Positions 46,561 to 59,455 are shown, numbered from the stretch's first letter. The stretch: DNA of 64,000 bases from Erigeron canadensis (GCF_010389155.1 NC_057768.1:108501-172500); one strand, 5' to 3'. Numbers and translations are program-made. The notes: generated from the letters alone by a model not told the origin.

Positions 46561-49000
46561 TAACGATTATTAAAATAAATCTATATGTCTCACTAAACAA
46601 CAAATTAGAAAAAACCAAACAGAAAAAAACACGAAATAAATCATAATAGTCAAGGAACAAAAGTGAAAAGTAAATATTGATCTAAACATAGTTAAAAAAA
46701 TATATATAAATATGCAAATTATCCAAAAAATAAAATAAAATAATTCTAATGATTAAAATAAACAGCTAATATATAAAATTGTGTATGAAATCATTAATGA
46801 TTAATGCAATAGCTTGAGGTATTACGTATGAAAAGAAGTAGTTGTGTAACTGTGTCACTTTGAAGAGGTTCATACCGTTGGAATGTAATCCTTTATATTT
46901 ATCAACACCATTCACTGCGAATAATTCATATCTTAAAAAAAAAAAAACACCTATTACTATACCATTAAATTAATACGAGCAAAATTTCCCGACCTGTACG
47001 TTCTTATCAAATCCTAGTAAAATACTTCATATCTACTAAAAGCTTTCAGCAGTGCAATTAATGAATTAAAAACAATATTACATGATCATACTATTTTTTC
47101 AAACTAATTATAACTTATTAAATTGACCCAGTCCATTCTACTTAATTTGCCTCCATGAATAATTCAAATATACGAAATTAGTCACAAATGCATTCTTAAC
47201 ATTTTCATCTATTTGATCGTTTCCTTCGTACTTCATTCATGAAGTGCATGCAATATGTTTTGTAACTAAAACATCTACTACTTACATATGATTATATATT
47301 ACGAGTACAATAGTAATATGGTCATTATTGCAATATCGATAAGAATGCACATTAATGATTAGTGATCAGCATGTACTCCGTACACTGCAGGTCTTATCAT
47401 GGAGAATAAAAAATGAACCTTAAAGAAACAAAAATGATAGCTAGCCGTGTAATCAGTCTCCGGAATTGAGTATTGCAAGCATATAACATGAAATCAGTTG
47501 GGATATCTGTTTGGTTCGCCAAACGTACGTATGCATGGACGTAATGACATCTTTTAGTTGTTTCTACTTTCAAGAACACATGTTACAAATAAAGTACATG
47601 CTACAAATACGGTAGGCGAGCATACAAAGATCTATTGGATGATTGAAACCGATGTTGTTTTAAAAGCATGAGCCTGTAAACATCAAAACATCCCAAAATA
47701 AATACGACAAGACCCCTGATCATAAGAAATGTACACAATAAACAAAAGAGTAAAATCAAATTAAGCAGATAATCAATCCAGTTGAAAGAAAAAGACCATA
47801 ATTTTGCAAGTTGAAACACATTAGTAAAAATACATAAATCAATAAAATGTCTATCTTATTAAAGAGCATACAATATGGACCGTAATGTACTTAACACCCA
47901 ATGTAAATGGTATTGAACCTAACCTACTAGCTACGGTTACCCATTAACCCAAATCATCCCTAGCCTATAATTCTTTACTCTAAATCCTGTTGTTTCTATG
48001 TGTGGTTTGTCACCGAAAATTTTCATCTCACACATGGCGAACCAAAACGAACAAAATATACTTCAAGATTTCACCATTTTAATGCATTTACCTTCGGATA
48101 CCTTGCCAAATGAAGATAATGCTTATGTACTTCAGTTAATGATTTTTCATCCACTTCCATGCACGATAAACCATCAAAACCCACATCCAATAAATGATCA
48201 ACATGTAAAACAATAACATATACACGACAGTATGCTCAATCAGCTGCAACGAAGTGTTTATTGTTGGAAAAAGAAGAAGAGAAATTACGACATGATGGTG
48301 ATGGCCGTTTTGGCCACGAATTATACTCTTCGTCTTCATATTTGTTCCACAAACTCGTGTTGGATTAAGTTGTCATTTGTTAATTTTGTTATGAATAATG
48401 CAAAGTGAAATGGACACAATTTCAAGTTTATATATATCTATTGTATATATACACACACATTTTGAAATACAATAAAAATACAGACCGGAATTAAGGCCGA
48501 AAGAACGTCAATAACCCCAACAAACTAAGACTCAACATAACTTAGCTGCTAAGTCCTATTTTAGTGGAAGCAGAAGACTTGGTCACCGGTGCACATTCTT
48601 GAATCACTTCTATTCATTATCGTATCTATCCATTTCAAAATAAAACTTTTGTTGAAGAAAAGGAATTTAGTTATTTAATGTATGGTGTTGGCTGTAAAAA
48701 TATTAACCCACGTTTAAATTATCCATGTAACAAACACTCCTTTTTAAATGGAGCAATTTACACGGTTAGGATCAAAACAAATTTCAATCCAATGACCAAT
48801 ATTAAATAGAAACTCAACTCATCGGCGTCAATATATATATATAATATAATAACAAGATGAATAAAAGGAAATCAAAAAAGATCTTATTAAGCATATGTTA
48901 TGGAAATACTACCTTCAACAAAGCATGAATCTGGAAACCGGCCCATAGCACCAACAAGACAGAAAGTAATAAAATACCGACGACAAAACGTCAATGGCTT
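46561..49000. other. Intergenic, no gene seen
   Basis: AT-rich DNA, partly the body of the Helitron ending at 46533. A 72-codon plus-strand frame at 47998-48216 shows no domain and has unremarkable codon use. Confidence 0.45.
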
Positions 49001-49004
49001 CCAT

Positions 49005-49220
49005 CTAATCTGAACGCTTGTTGATCCTCTTTCCGTTTCCAGGCTCCTTTGACAAGTCAAAACTAGCCCCTTTCATTCGCAGCTCCTGAACACATCTCGT
49101 CAAGGCACGACTGTCGTCATTCTTTTCTGTTTGCATCTGGGCGTACACTTTCCAGTACCTGCAAAGTTTCATCTGCACCAAGAAAACCATCATACAACAG
49201 GTAGACAGATTCACAAACAT
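49005..49220 (-). CDS. Small hypothetical protein
   Basis: A 71-codon frame whose latter part (KLCRYWKVYAQMQTEKNDD, ALTRCVQELRMKGASFDL, ending NGKRINKRSD) is hydrophilic, has balanced codon use and looks like real protein, unlike the AT-noise frames around it. The N terminus (MFVNLSTCCMM) is doubtful: a GGTGCAG acceptor-like signal lies just before MKLCRYW, so the coding part may begin in an upstream exon. No family recognised. By position it lies between the THO3 and MYB80 orthologues, where Arabidopsis has an uncharacterised gene (At5g56120). Confidence 0.4.
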   Translation of the reverse strand: MFVNLSTCCMMVFLVQMKLCRYWKVYAQMQTEKNDDSRALTRCVQELRMKGASFDLSKEPGNGKRINKRSD

Positions 49221-49352
49221 TGGAAGCTTCCATTTTTGACACGAAGAAGAATAATCATCATCGTTATTAGTAGTAGTAGTAGATGTGAATAGAATGGTGA
49301 AGAAAAAGACATGAAAAGTAAAGAAAAATAAACAGAGATAGAAGATTTGGCT

Positions 49353-49586
49353 ATGTTTCGGGCGAAAATCTCTGCCAGAGCTTTAGAAGAATTGAAGAAG
49401 GTGGCCGGGGGATTTCCATCAATGGGTGGCCTTGTATGGCGTCATCGGAATTTCAATGACATGATGTTTCTGATGGGCGCCGGTAGAAAACCAGGAACAA
49501 GTATGTATGAAATAATATCAACAAGATGCGTGTTGTTGGATTCACACAGAGAGAGACAAAAAAATAATTCTAAGTATGATTTTTGA
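49353..49586 (+). CDS. Small hypothetical protein, divergent from 49005-49220
   Basis: A 77-codon frame, MFRAKISARALEELKKVAGG, then FPSMGGLVWRHRNFNDMMF and GAGRKPGTSMYEI. Base composition between 49353 and 49510 is markedly less AT-rich than the surroundings, which suggests past coding. Its start lies 132 bp from the start of the opposite-strand frame, a head-to-head arrangement. No family recognised. Could be a fragment of a larger gene. Confidence 0.3.
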   Translation: MFRAKISARALEELKKVAGGFPSMGGLVWRHRNFNDMMFLMGAGRKPGTSMYEIISTRCVLLDSHRERQKNNSKYDF

Positions 49587-50677
49587 TGGAATTTATTCAT
49601 CAATTCTTGTATATTTTATTTAAACGCCACTTTCATATCTTTTTTCTTTAATTAATTTTCGGTGTAAAATTAAAAGAAAACAGAAATTAGAGAAAAAAAT
49701 GTGCATTTTTTTATTGCGGAAGGCAATTTTTTTTTCTTTTCTATATTTGTTAATGTCGACCTCGGTTTTTTACATGTTCACAAATTAGGTAGATAACTAC
49801 GTACTATATAAAATTAGATTATATACGCGTAATACGCTTATAAACATACACATAACTAATAAAATACTAATATTCGTGATATCATATTGACAAATTGTAA
49901 AAGTTATATATAACTAATAAAATACTAATATTCGTGATATGGTATTGACAAATTGTAAAAGTAAGGTTGAAAAACATTAATATTATATTTGTTTACACAT
50001 AATTAAATGAGTTTAAGTATATGTAAAAAAAATAATTACATGGTGTAAATATATATATAAAAAAGGAATAAGAAATTTTAGTGTTTAATTATTCACAAAC
50101 CTAATTTTTATAATATATTTGTACCTAACAAATATAAATAAAAGATGTTGAAGATTGATGATGTTGTTATTTATATAACTTTTAATTTTTTATTATTTTA
50201 GACACTGTATATAGATCAGTTATGTGTTTTATTTAAATATTGTAAGATATTAATGATGTAAAATTAAATATCTAAAATTATAATCAATATTCATTACGTT
50301 ATACGATAAAACTATAAATAAAGTCTTAATTTAATAACAACTAATAAAAAAAAACTGATTTAAAAAAAATATATAAAGTTTATGAATTAATTTTCATAAT
50401 TTCATCATTAAATTATATACTTTCTATAATTATAAAATATAGAAACTTAATTTTTATAATTTTATCATTAAATTAATTACTATCTATAATTATGAAATAT
50501 ATAAATTTACTTTACATAAATCATGACCATATTTAAATTTATTAAATTAATATGTAATTTAAAAAAAGTTATAAATGCTATATAACATCATCATTTTGAT
50601 CTAATGATTCCAATTAAAAGTTGAACTTTATCCAAAAGTCAAAACTTCTCTATTTTGAAATTAAGATTTCTCTTTTA
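49587..50677. other. AT-rich intergenic with 55-60 bp tandem duplication
   Basis: The block ATAACTAATAAAATACTAAT ... GACAAATTGTAAAAGT occurs twice in tandem (about 49851-49903 and 49912-49965). A CTAA-ended hairpin-like GCGTATTACGCG on the minus strand near 49825 could be a degenerate Helitron tail. No gene. Confidence 0.5.
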
Positions 50678-50929
50678 TCTATACTATATTATAAAAAGAA
50701 TAGCCTAATTGTGAAAGTTACATGGGGAAAAATGTCTAAAATACCCTTAATGATTATATTATACTATCAGTCATTTATCTTTTAAAATAACTATATTAAC
50801 CATTTACATCAATTACTTATAAATCAATTATCTACACCACTAGATACCACATATACCACTAACCTTCTTCCCTTACCATCACACCGTCGCCGCCACGAAC
50901 GCCGCTGTATTGCGCGGATATTATGATAG
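50678..50929 (+). mobile_element. Short Helitron, terminal CTAG mutated
   Basis: The head TCTATACTATATTATAAAAA lies at 50678, preceded by A. The tail GCCGCTGTATTGCGCGG is followed by ATATTATG and ATAGT where CTAGT is expected. The 252 bp length and GC-rich tail fit the small plant Helitrons seen elsewhere in the window. Confidence 0.6.
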
Positions 50930-51970
50930 TATATATTTGAGATTATTCACCCCTCTTATATTTAAAATAGTAATTATTTATAAATCGACTAAAATATCTT
51001 TAATATATTCCTATTTGAAAAGTGTTATAAAAAATTACTCAATTTGCTTTCAATGATTTAATTTACATTTTAAATCTTTATCTTACCAATTTAAACAAAC
51101 CCTTATATTCTAAGATAACTCCAATAACACTTTATGTCAATTAAATTACATCAATTTAAACCATTCAACTCCACCACCATCATCAATGGTCGTGGGCTCG
51201 CCGCTATTACCACCTGTCTTCGCTATCTCATTCATCAAGCCGTCTCTGAAGATTTATGGATATAAGCCGATTGCAAACCAAAAAGGGTCCATAAGATAGA
51301 CACAACAAATTATATTATATAGATTCTTCAAAAATATATATATATAAAAAACCTTCAAAAATATATATATAAAAAGCCGACCGAGAATGAAAAGTTAGGC
51401 CCCTAAAAACTAACCATTTTGAAAACGTAAAAAAATGTTAATTCTAACTAAAGTAAATTTTTTGTAAGATCATAGTTTAAGTTTCAATTGATAATAACTT
51501 ACATAGTTATTTGAAAAACTAATTACTTGAAGGACTAAAAAGACATAGCAGACTGAGCCTATCTTCTTACTTTCTTTTTGTCATACGCCTTCTCCTTTCA
51601 TTTATCTTTTACGCTTACGAGTAGAAACTCGGTCCCTCATTTACCGGTGAACTAGATTACAAAAAACACTTTAAATTCTAACTTATTTTCATTTTTATTT
51701 CTAATTGGGTCCCTTAAAAAAATGGGCCTCGACCAGTCGGCCACTTTGGCCACCATCAACACCTGCTCTGCCCACCATATTATATTGGTACCATACTAGC
51801 CTTTTTCAAAATATGAGATATATAATTTAACTAAGGACATCTCTAACTAATGGTATAAAATGAAAGACTTATTAGGTTAATATCACTAGTAAGAAAGTTT
51901 ATTTAATTAATAAGTTAAGAAACCTTAATCTTTTGGGTGCTAAAAGGTTTTTCATATATATAAATATATA
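50930..51970. other. Intergenic, no gene seen
   Basis: AT-rich sequence with a GC-richer patch (GGGCTCGCCGCTATTACC) near 51195 that resembles short-Helitron tails without the terminal CTAG. Confidence 0.45.
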
Positions 51971-52793
51971 CTAGGAATAAACCCGTCTGATGGACGGACT
52001 CAGTGTAGTATTTGTTATATATCATTACTGAAGAAATGAACAACAGCTAAGTCCAATTTAGTTTAACCCTATGTTGACCCAAATCCAAACTAATTCAAGT
52101 TAATTTTACCCTAAGCTAACCAAATCCAAGCTGATAAACGCTAAACTGACCCAAATCCAAAATGATTGATCAACCCTAAACTGACCTAAATTCCAAATTG
52201 ATTCAACCCCACAGAATAATTAAACTTTTAAACAACAATATTACCTTACATCATAAATGAAATGAATTGAATCAAACACAATAATAACAAACAATGAACA
52301 ACAGCCAAAACAAACAAAATAGACCCGTCTAATGGACGGAACGGATGAGCAATTGGACCGAAACTCGTGACTCGACCTAGAACCAGCCCGCCCAAAACGA
52401 AAAACGTGTTGGACGGATCAGGCCGGGTCGGGTGAAGACAAAAAACGAAAAATTGTGAGAAAACCCGTGACCCGCCCTAACTCGACCCGGACCTTCACGG
52501 GTCGGGTCACGGTTCCATTTTCATGCTTTCACGGGTCGCGGGTCGGGCCGAATTTTGACCTGTGCACATCCCTATACATACCTTCCAATTTTATATTTTG
52601 GTTTATTAAATACAACAAAGAAGATAAATATAAGAAAAAGGTTTAGGAAAAGACAATAAATCTGATTTCAATCCATCCCATTAAAAATTCCCTCTAGGAA
52701 AAGTCTTTTATAACCTTTTAAGTAAAATTATTTAAAATCAAAGCAACCAATGTCTTAAAAATATACCCATTTCTCTATTATATATAGTAAAGA
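51971..52793 (-). mobile_element. Helitron, 823 bp
   Basis: The minus-strand head is TCTTTACTATATATAATAG (from 52793, preceded by A). The tail GTCCGTCCATCAGACGGG is followed by TTTATTC and CTAG ending at 51971, then T. A second GACCCGTCTAATGGACGG hairpin lies inside at 52322. The interior (about 52345-52575) holds a GC-rich repeat dense in CGGGTCGGGTC motifs, ending GTGCACATCCCTA, probably another nested repeat. Confidence 0.7.
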
Positions 52794-53461
52794 TATATAT
52801 AATTATATATATAGCAGTTTAATAAAAAAAACTTTAAAAGAGCTTTATCATTAGAGTGATAACTTTTTAATAGTTTAAAATTAATAGATTGACGAGTTGG
52901 TAAAATAAAAAGTTTTTAATGACCTAATATTGTTGTGAATGCTCTAGTAGGAGTAAAATTTATGCGGGAAAAAGTGATTTTTAACCTAATAGTATCGTTT
53001 TTAAAAATGTACTTCCAATTAAGTCAGGAAAGAAATATTCGTACCACTATTTTTGATTAATGTACCACAATGTATAAATTATATAACTGACTTTACTAAT
53101 ACAGTTGTGGTACATCCATTAAGTAGCATGTAGGTCCTGATACTTAGCGCATTATTAACAGATGTTCTTGCTCTTTCAATATATTGTTGTTATTCATTCA
53201 TTGCACAAACTACATTCTCATTCTCGAAATTTAAGGCTATTCATTTCACATCTCGTTCCTATGTTTCTTGATTGTTAACGAATATATATATACCAGTAAA
53301 CAATGGCACAAAAGAGATATATATAAAAGATAGATGGAATCAAGAAACTAGAGCGCGCAGCACTTGATTTTTATTTATTTTGTGTATGTGATTGGGTACT
53401 TGCAATCTTTGATCTAGCTATATATATGTAAATATATTTCATTATTGTTATTATTGTTATA
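52794..53461. other. MYB80 3' flank
   Basis: AT-rich sequence. It should contain the MYB80 3' UTR near 53300-53461. Nothing else seen. Confidence 0.45.
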
Positions 53462-55207
53462 CTAAAGGGTGTTCATGAGATCATTGGAAGGAAGATCATC
53501 CCACAAATCACAATCCGAGCCGAACATACTTGAAATATTATTATTTCTTGGGTCTTTTTCTCCTTCATCAGACTGATCTGCCCCATTATTATTTTCATCA
53601 TCATCATCATCCGCCGCCGCCATTATTTTAGAATCAAAGTGATGATGATTTGTAGTGCTCCCGCTCCATAAAGGAGATCCTGCTTCTCCTTCATGATGAG
53701 GAAACGCGTAATGAAATCCAGGGAAATTCCCAGCTGCCCCATTAATATTATTGTTGTCCCAAAGTCCTCTGTTGGATGAGATTGGCGGTGTCTGATGATC
53801 AGCTGGCGGATCATCTTGTATGATTGCTCTTGATAATCCAATCTTGATCTTTTCAATGGTATCCTCGTCGTCGTCATCATCATTTATAAGTAATTCATGT
53901 TTAGAAGAACTAGTGATATTATTGTTGTTATGATAAGAGGCAGGGGATGATGTGGTGTTAACCATGACCACAGCTGGTGATGATTGGAATTGAATGTCAA
54001 TGTGTTTCTTGGTGAGGAGATGAAGCATCTCGTCTTTGAGGCAGCCGAGGGTTGCTTCCGCGAGGTTAGCCACCTGTGGTGGTGCTAGCGTGGTGGCTAT
54101 TTCCGCCATGAGGTGTGAGTACGGCTTATGCGTCACAGGGTCAATCCCCATACCCGATAGCTTCTTTTTCAGTTTTGTGTTCCAATGGTTCTTCACATCG
54201 TTATCCGTGCGTCCAGGCAACTGTGCCGCTATCACTGACCACCTGCATGTGCATTTCCATTTGCATCACATTTGGCTCTTAAATTCATTATTATTATTAT
54301 TAATTATATGCACTCCACTATTTGCCTAGCTAGGACAACATACCGAAAACAAGAGGGCAGGGGATGCACTATAATACTACGTACGAGTATTACTTTTATT
54401 TTATGTGAGAAAGTTGCGATACCCATTTTGATATGAATTATTTTGGGTAACCCTCAATAAAAGGTAAACTAAACTAAACCTTAATAACCTTAGTAAAAAA
54501 CAAAAATATTGATCAACTTAACAAAATCTAGCTAGCTAAGCTAAGCCGGTTACCCGGTCAAAAAAAGATGATATGGCCCGCCTGGTATAGTAGTACACAT
54601 GTGGGTGTTAAAGTGGCGTTTCAAACGTACCGAATTTACTTAATCAATATATAGTTTGATGAGCCTTTATAATGTGTTGCCTGCATATAAAGCGTGTTAC
54701 CCAAAATTATAGTTACTGTAAATTAAATAATAAACAAAGTTCTCTCACCTTAATTTTTGTACAATTTGTAATTTCCTTATCTTTTTTTTTTTTTTTTCTT
54801 TTCTTTTTAAGACGACGCCAAGACAGCACTTGTTTTCGAGGTAAATGTAACGTAGATGCTAATTTCATGCTTAATTTATCTATGTAAGTTTCGTTAATGA
54901 TATATGCAGACGGACGTTATGCATACGTAGGTGTAGGTACGAACCTGTTTCCTAGGACGGAATGGAGCCTGACAATGATTTGTTCTTCAGCATCAGAGAA
55001 TTGACCATGTTTTAGATCAGGGCGTAAATAGTTGGTCCACCTTAACCTACAGCTCTTCCCACATCTTTGGAGGCCCGCATTTTTGGGAATCAGGCGCCAG
55101 TTACGAGTCCCGTGTTGAGCTATGTAGGAAGATAGCTTGTGATCTTCTTCAGGGGTCCACTGACCCTTCTTTACGCTCTCCTTTTCACAACATGGGATTC
55201 GCCCCAT
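53462..55207 (-). CDS. MYB80: R2R3-MYB transcription factor, MYB80 (MYB103/MS188) type
   Basis: Two exons: 55207-54945 and 54242-53462, joined AG|G with GT..AG; 347 residues. MYB80 is a nuclear activator needed for tapetum development, pollen wall formation and male fertility in Arabidopsis and other plants. R2 (about 9-62) has [37 protein letters not shown] and [16 protein letters not shown]3 (about 66-117) has [39 protein letters not shown] and NTKLKKKL. The diagnostic MYB80 block [20 protein letters not shown] then [19 protein letters not shown] follows directly. The tail is rich in Asp, Asn and His runs and ends with an acidic [13 protein letters not shown], like the activation-type end of Arabidopsis MYB80. 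ATG 55207 gives the invariant MGRIPCCEK start. Only the R3 intron is present. Confidence 0.94.
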
Positions 55208-55288
55208 TTCTTTATTTAAGGCTAATATTGATATATAGTTAATTAGGCTAATATTGAACTTGAAACCCAACTTACTTACTAATAAAAG

Positions 55289-55298
55289 TTTTATATAT
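55289..55298 (-). promoter_or_regulatory. Putative TATA box of MYB80
   Basis: TATATAAAAC on the minus strand lies about 82 bp upstream of the start codon, a plausible distance for a short leader. It is the only TATA-like element close to the gene. Confidence 0.5.
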
Positions 55299-56345
55299 TT
55301 TTCTCCAAGAATAGGAATGCTTTGCTTAAATGTGTATACTAGCTATTAATAATTAATGTATTTATTTTGTTGGTTGAGGAGTGAGGGGATTTATTTAAGT
55401 AATAGAAATGGAAGGGAGCTGAGGGCATTGAATTGCATGATGAAAAGCATAAAAGGCGCATGACTTGATGAATTTGTGAATAAAGAATTCAACGCCGTAG
55501 AGCGTGTGAGACATTGGCAGGTAGCTCACTCATTAAACACTCGGTCAACTCCTCTCCCTCATACGTGCATAATATTGTGTGTCTATGGTTGACTCACTCG
55601 CTGCTTGCGAAAAACAGATCCAATTACCAATATACGAGTAATCTGCAGCCAGCAGGTCATACAAAAGTAACAACCAAACTTAAGGTTTTTGGCTAGCTGC
55701 TCGCTCATACATGAATTTCATGTTTACTTTGCTTGGTAGAGCATACATGCATGAATATTTTGTTAAGGATTAATAAAAGTACAGTAATTAATATTCTTGT
55801 TTCTTTGCATTGCAAAGCTTTCCTGCTTGCAAGAGTTGCTGGTTTGGTTGGTGCTAGTACGTACACTTAATTGTGCACATTACTCACTATCATTTTTTAT
55901 TAAAAAAAACCAGTGACTATGTATATATGAACCATATATTTCTCTTAGTCGGGTACATCATCAAATCTATATTTTATGGTGGTGTACGTTCGGTTACTCA
56001 AAGCATATAAATATTATGGTTAAACGAGGTGGCCAGGTATATGGTTTGGCAAAATAAGTGTATTTACGAGTGTTGTCCAAGAAATTTTTGTAAACTAATG
56101 GAGGTTATTGCCACGCTAGTGTTAATGGTTGAGTGGGTTTTTATACAAATTGATTAGAAAAAAAAAACGTTGACCAAGCAAAAAAAGAAAAAGATACGGA
56201 GTAATTTGTAGACACAGTACAGGACAACACTTTACTAGGAACAAGGAGGTACCGTCCTTTTTTGAATTATAAAAAAAAAAAAAAAACACTTTACATCAGA
56301 TTCAGCCGTAAAAAAAAAAGTTACATCAGATTCATTTATATTAAT
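55299..56345. other. MYB80 promoter region, no gene
   Basis: Between the TATA box and the MULE. A 60-codon plus-strand frame at 55514-55696 looks like noise. Near 56240-56345 are A-runs and a duplicated TTACATCAGATTCA. Confidence 0.45.
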
Positions 56346-56712
56346 GGGAAAATTACTTGAATAAACAAAAATAAAGGCCTATTTTACAAAATGGGCATGC
56401 TTTTTTAAACTAACCAATTTAGGCAAAGTACCCGTGAGTTTTTGTTATGAATCACACGGAATGTTTTCACCCAACTAGAAGTTGCCATATATTTTTTGCC
56501 TATACGTTTACACGTTCTTCCCCCAACACCCCATTTCTCGACCTTTAATCCCTTTTCAGACTTCAATCCCAGAAGGCCAGAATAATAAACCCTAAATTAA
56601 ACAAATCAAAAATAAAATCACAAATCAAACCACTTTTGCATTAATTACTTTCTGATTCCAGTATCAATCCCTACACTTTTGTGTTGATTACGGTGTATAT
56701 CACATAATCCTG

Positions 56713-56904
56713 TTGTGTGATGTACAATTGACTAGCGATGATGCTGGGATCTGCCTTCCAAATCTTACCACAATAGCTGTGGCCTTTGATAAGGAGAACA
56801 AAATCTACTCTGTGAATGGGGTACCTATGAACGATGATTTCCTGTGGATTCCTCGCTTAAAGACCTGGACAAAGTCTTCTATAAGTTGGGCTAACTTTAC
56901 TTAA
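56713..56904 (+). pseudogene. Captured gene fragment of unknown origin
   Basis: The frame contains QLTSDDAGICLPNLTTIAV, AFDKENKIYSVNGVPMNDDF and LWIPRLKTWTK, which reads like genuine globular protein sequence rather than AT noise. It lies just inside the left terminal repeat of the MULE. Source gene not recognised. Confidence 0.45.
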
Positions 56905-58194
56905 TCTTCTGCAATATCTACTGTAAGCTTTGACTCACAACCTTCATTTTTCTTTTACTTAATTTCTCGACCTTTAAATGGTTGTTAACTTGTTATATTA
57001 TATTTCCTGTCTTTGTGATAAAGAAAAACCATAGTCATTTTTGACATCCATTGTGTTTCTCTGTTTTTCATTTATATTTTTCGTAGTTTTTTTTTTTGTC
57101 GAAAGACAGAATGCACAATTGAAAAAAATGGATTTCATTCATATTTGGTTCCTAATGGTAATACGTACATTGGAATTTCTCCTCAACTAAGAATTGGAAT
57201 GTATTAATCTTGACTAAAAGTTGTACTAACAATCTAACTTATACAACAATAGCTCCACATTCAATTTGACTTCATGTCACATATTGAAACTTCTGCTGAT
57301 ATCGCTTTATGCTGCAACTTTAGTACAGATGACCCAGCTTTTTCATGACTAAATCAACTGATAAAAATTAAAAAAAAAAAAAAAAGAAGAAAATTTCACA
57401 TTTATATCCCTATGCATGGAAAAATGTCCATATGACCGTATCAAGTTTTCAATAGCCATGAGACTATTGCCGAAGTGGCAATATAATGATGCATTGAGTT
57501 TAAATTGTCATGGTGTTTATGGCTTTTTACGTTCTCACTTTGTATTAAAACATTAACACAAGATATGTTGTATCTTGAAGTCCATTTTATGATGGCTCGT
57601 CAAATGTACTTACCGTTGAAGATGTTGTTGAGCAAGTGACCACCTGGACTATGGTCATCAAAACACTTTAAAAGTGGGTGATCCAGAATCGAATACCACC
57701 AGGTTCATAAAATATTTAGACACTTTTTTTCCCCATTAGGCCTGGACCGCCTGGTTCATAAAAGTTATGTAGTTTTACGTGCACCCCGCACCCCGGGTCT
57801 GCCACTTGACTTAACCCCCAAAAGTTCCTGTAATATATGTTTTTGACCTCATCTTTAGTATATTTCTTGTATTTGGGTCAAGTTTAACCTACTTTAATTT
57901 TGGTACTAACATATAGATATGAAATACGTCAATACGAGTATATTTGTAGCTAGGACTAGGAGTTTTGTTTAGGGAGACAAAACAAGGTTGAGATTACTAG
58001 ATGAGTTTCACGGGCTACATGTGATGTTTGAATGGTTTAGTGCTTATGGAGTTACGGCATCATATATGCAGCTTGCACCTTATTTTTTCTTTCAAAATCA
58101 TTGACACATTGGATGAGAACAATTATGAGTATAGATACGATTAGACTCTACTAGTGGTTTTTAGGGAAAATTACTCATCTTTTTCACTTTTATA

Positions 58195-58330
58195 GGAATG
58201 AATTGGCAAAGGGAAAGGACTGGAACAAGTAGCTGCTATTTTGCGCAAGTTATTAGAAAAGTTGCCGTTGGCGGTGAATATGGACATAAACGGTCTCAAT
58301 GTCAGTCGCCTTTCCCATCTGAGTTGAAGC
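58195..58330 (+). pseudogene. Exon-like fragment in the MULE
   Basis: After a TTTTATAG acceptor-like signal a frame reads GKGLEQVAAILRKLLEKLP, then NMDINGLNVSRLSHLS and a stop. It looks like an amphipathic helical protein segment. Source unknown. Confidence 0.35.
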
Positions 58331-58984
58331 CAAGACGACATAAGCCCCCCTCAATCAACTTCACAATCTTCTACCAATGATATAGTTGATTTGGATGATA
58401 TGTAAAGATTGCCAACTGTTGTTTGGACGAGGCATTATGTTTTAATGATGATTGTATTTTGACAGAACTGCTTGTGTTAATATAGTACGTCTTATTAATT
58501 ATTGATTGTCAAACTTGGGTAGAAACCATTACAATTAAGCATGTTTGATAAAGCTTGATCTTTTTCTTGTACTCCGCCAAATCCTCTTTTAACGAAGACA
58601 ATATCTCAAACTCTCGTGACACCTTTTGAAACGTGATGAAGCTCATACATAGCTTCTTTGTATCTTTTGTCAAGTAGTTCAGGATCAACCCAATCAAAGT
58701 AGTCACAATAACCAAATCCAAAGCCCTACATTATAGGTTTAGGTAAAGTTAACATATTTATAAAGATCATCGATCTTTTTGTTATCCAAATATATATATC
58801 ATAACTATGACAGCCTAAGAATCTCCTGTTTGGGTTCTTCTTCGGAAGGAAAAACACAAGTAAATTCACATAAGAGAAATATGATGTACTTTAGTGCGTT
58901 CTTCTTCTATCTGGTCAAAATTTCACCTTACAATTTGTGGGATTCTAGGCTTTGTTACATGAACACTGATAATTTCGCTACGTG

Positions 58985-59455
58985 GTGCATAAACAACATA
59001 CAAGCGTTTTCACCCTCGTCATTTTGCTCATAAGAAGCCACCATGGAATACCAAGAAAAATCATTAGGATCACAAATACCATTAAAAACCAAACGACCCG
59101 AATATTCTTACACTTGGCATAGATATCTATCATCACATTAGCCACAAAAACATGATATTCATATCCGTATCGTATCAAACCCATGATCTTGTTTATCAAG
59201 TTGCAAAAATAAACCATCAGAACAAGCATTAAGAACCAGACAAAACGTTACCAAACTACGCTATCCACCAATCCTCCTTAATTCAACACAACCATCAACA
59301 GTTAACAGGCTTCCCATCAAACAAAGCACTTGAAAATTACGCATTCCGCATAGCAAGATTCTTATGTGGCATTTCATCAAAGACAAACATCCTATATGCA
59401 TCCTCTTTGAGCCCAACTTTAGAATACATATCAAAAGTCATATTTACCATGTGTG
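58985..59455 (-). pseudogene. Pentatricopeptide-repeat (PPR) gene fragment captured by the MULE
   Basis: In minus-strand order: DAHMVNMTFDMYSKVGLKED then AYRMFVFDEMPHKNLAMRN (about 59455-59338), then YEYHVFVANVMIDIYAKCKN (about 59180-59110), then VFNGICDPNDFSWYSMVAS and YEQNDEGENACMLF (about 59085-58990). VxNxLIDMYxKCG followed by A..VFDxMPxRNxxxWNxM is the P-L-S type PPR pattern of plant organelle RNA-binding and editing factors. Frames shift and stops intervene, so this is debris. Confidence 0.7.

Noticed and set aside
47998..48216. 72-codon plus-strand frame
   Set aside because: No domain, no splice partners, composition similar to surrounding noncoding DNA.
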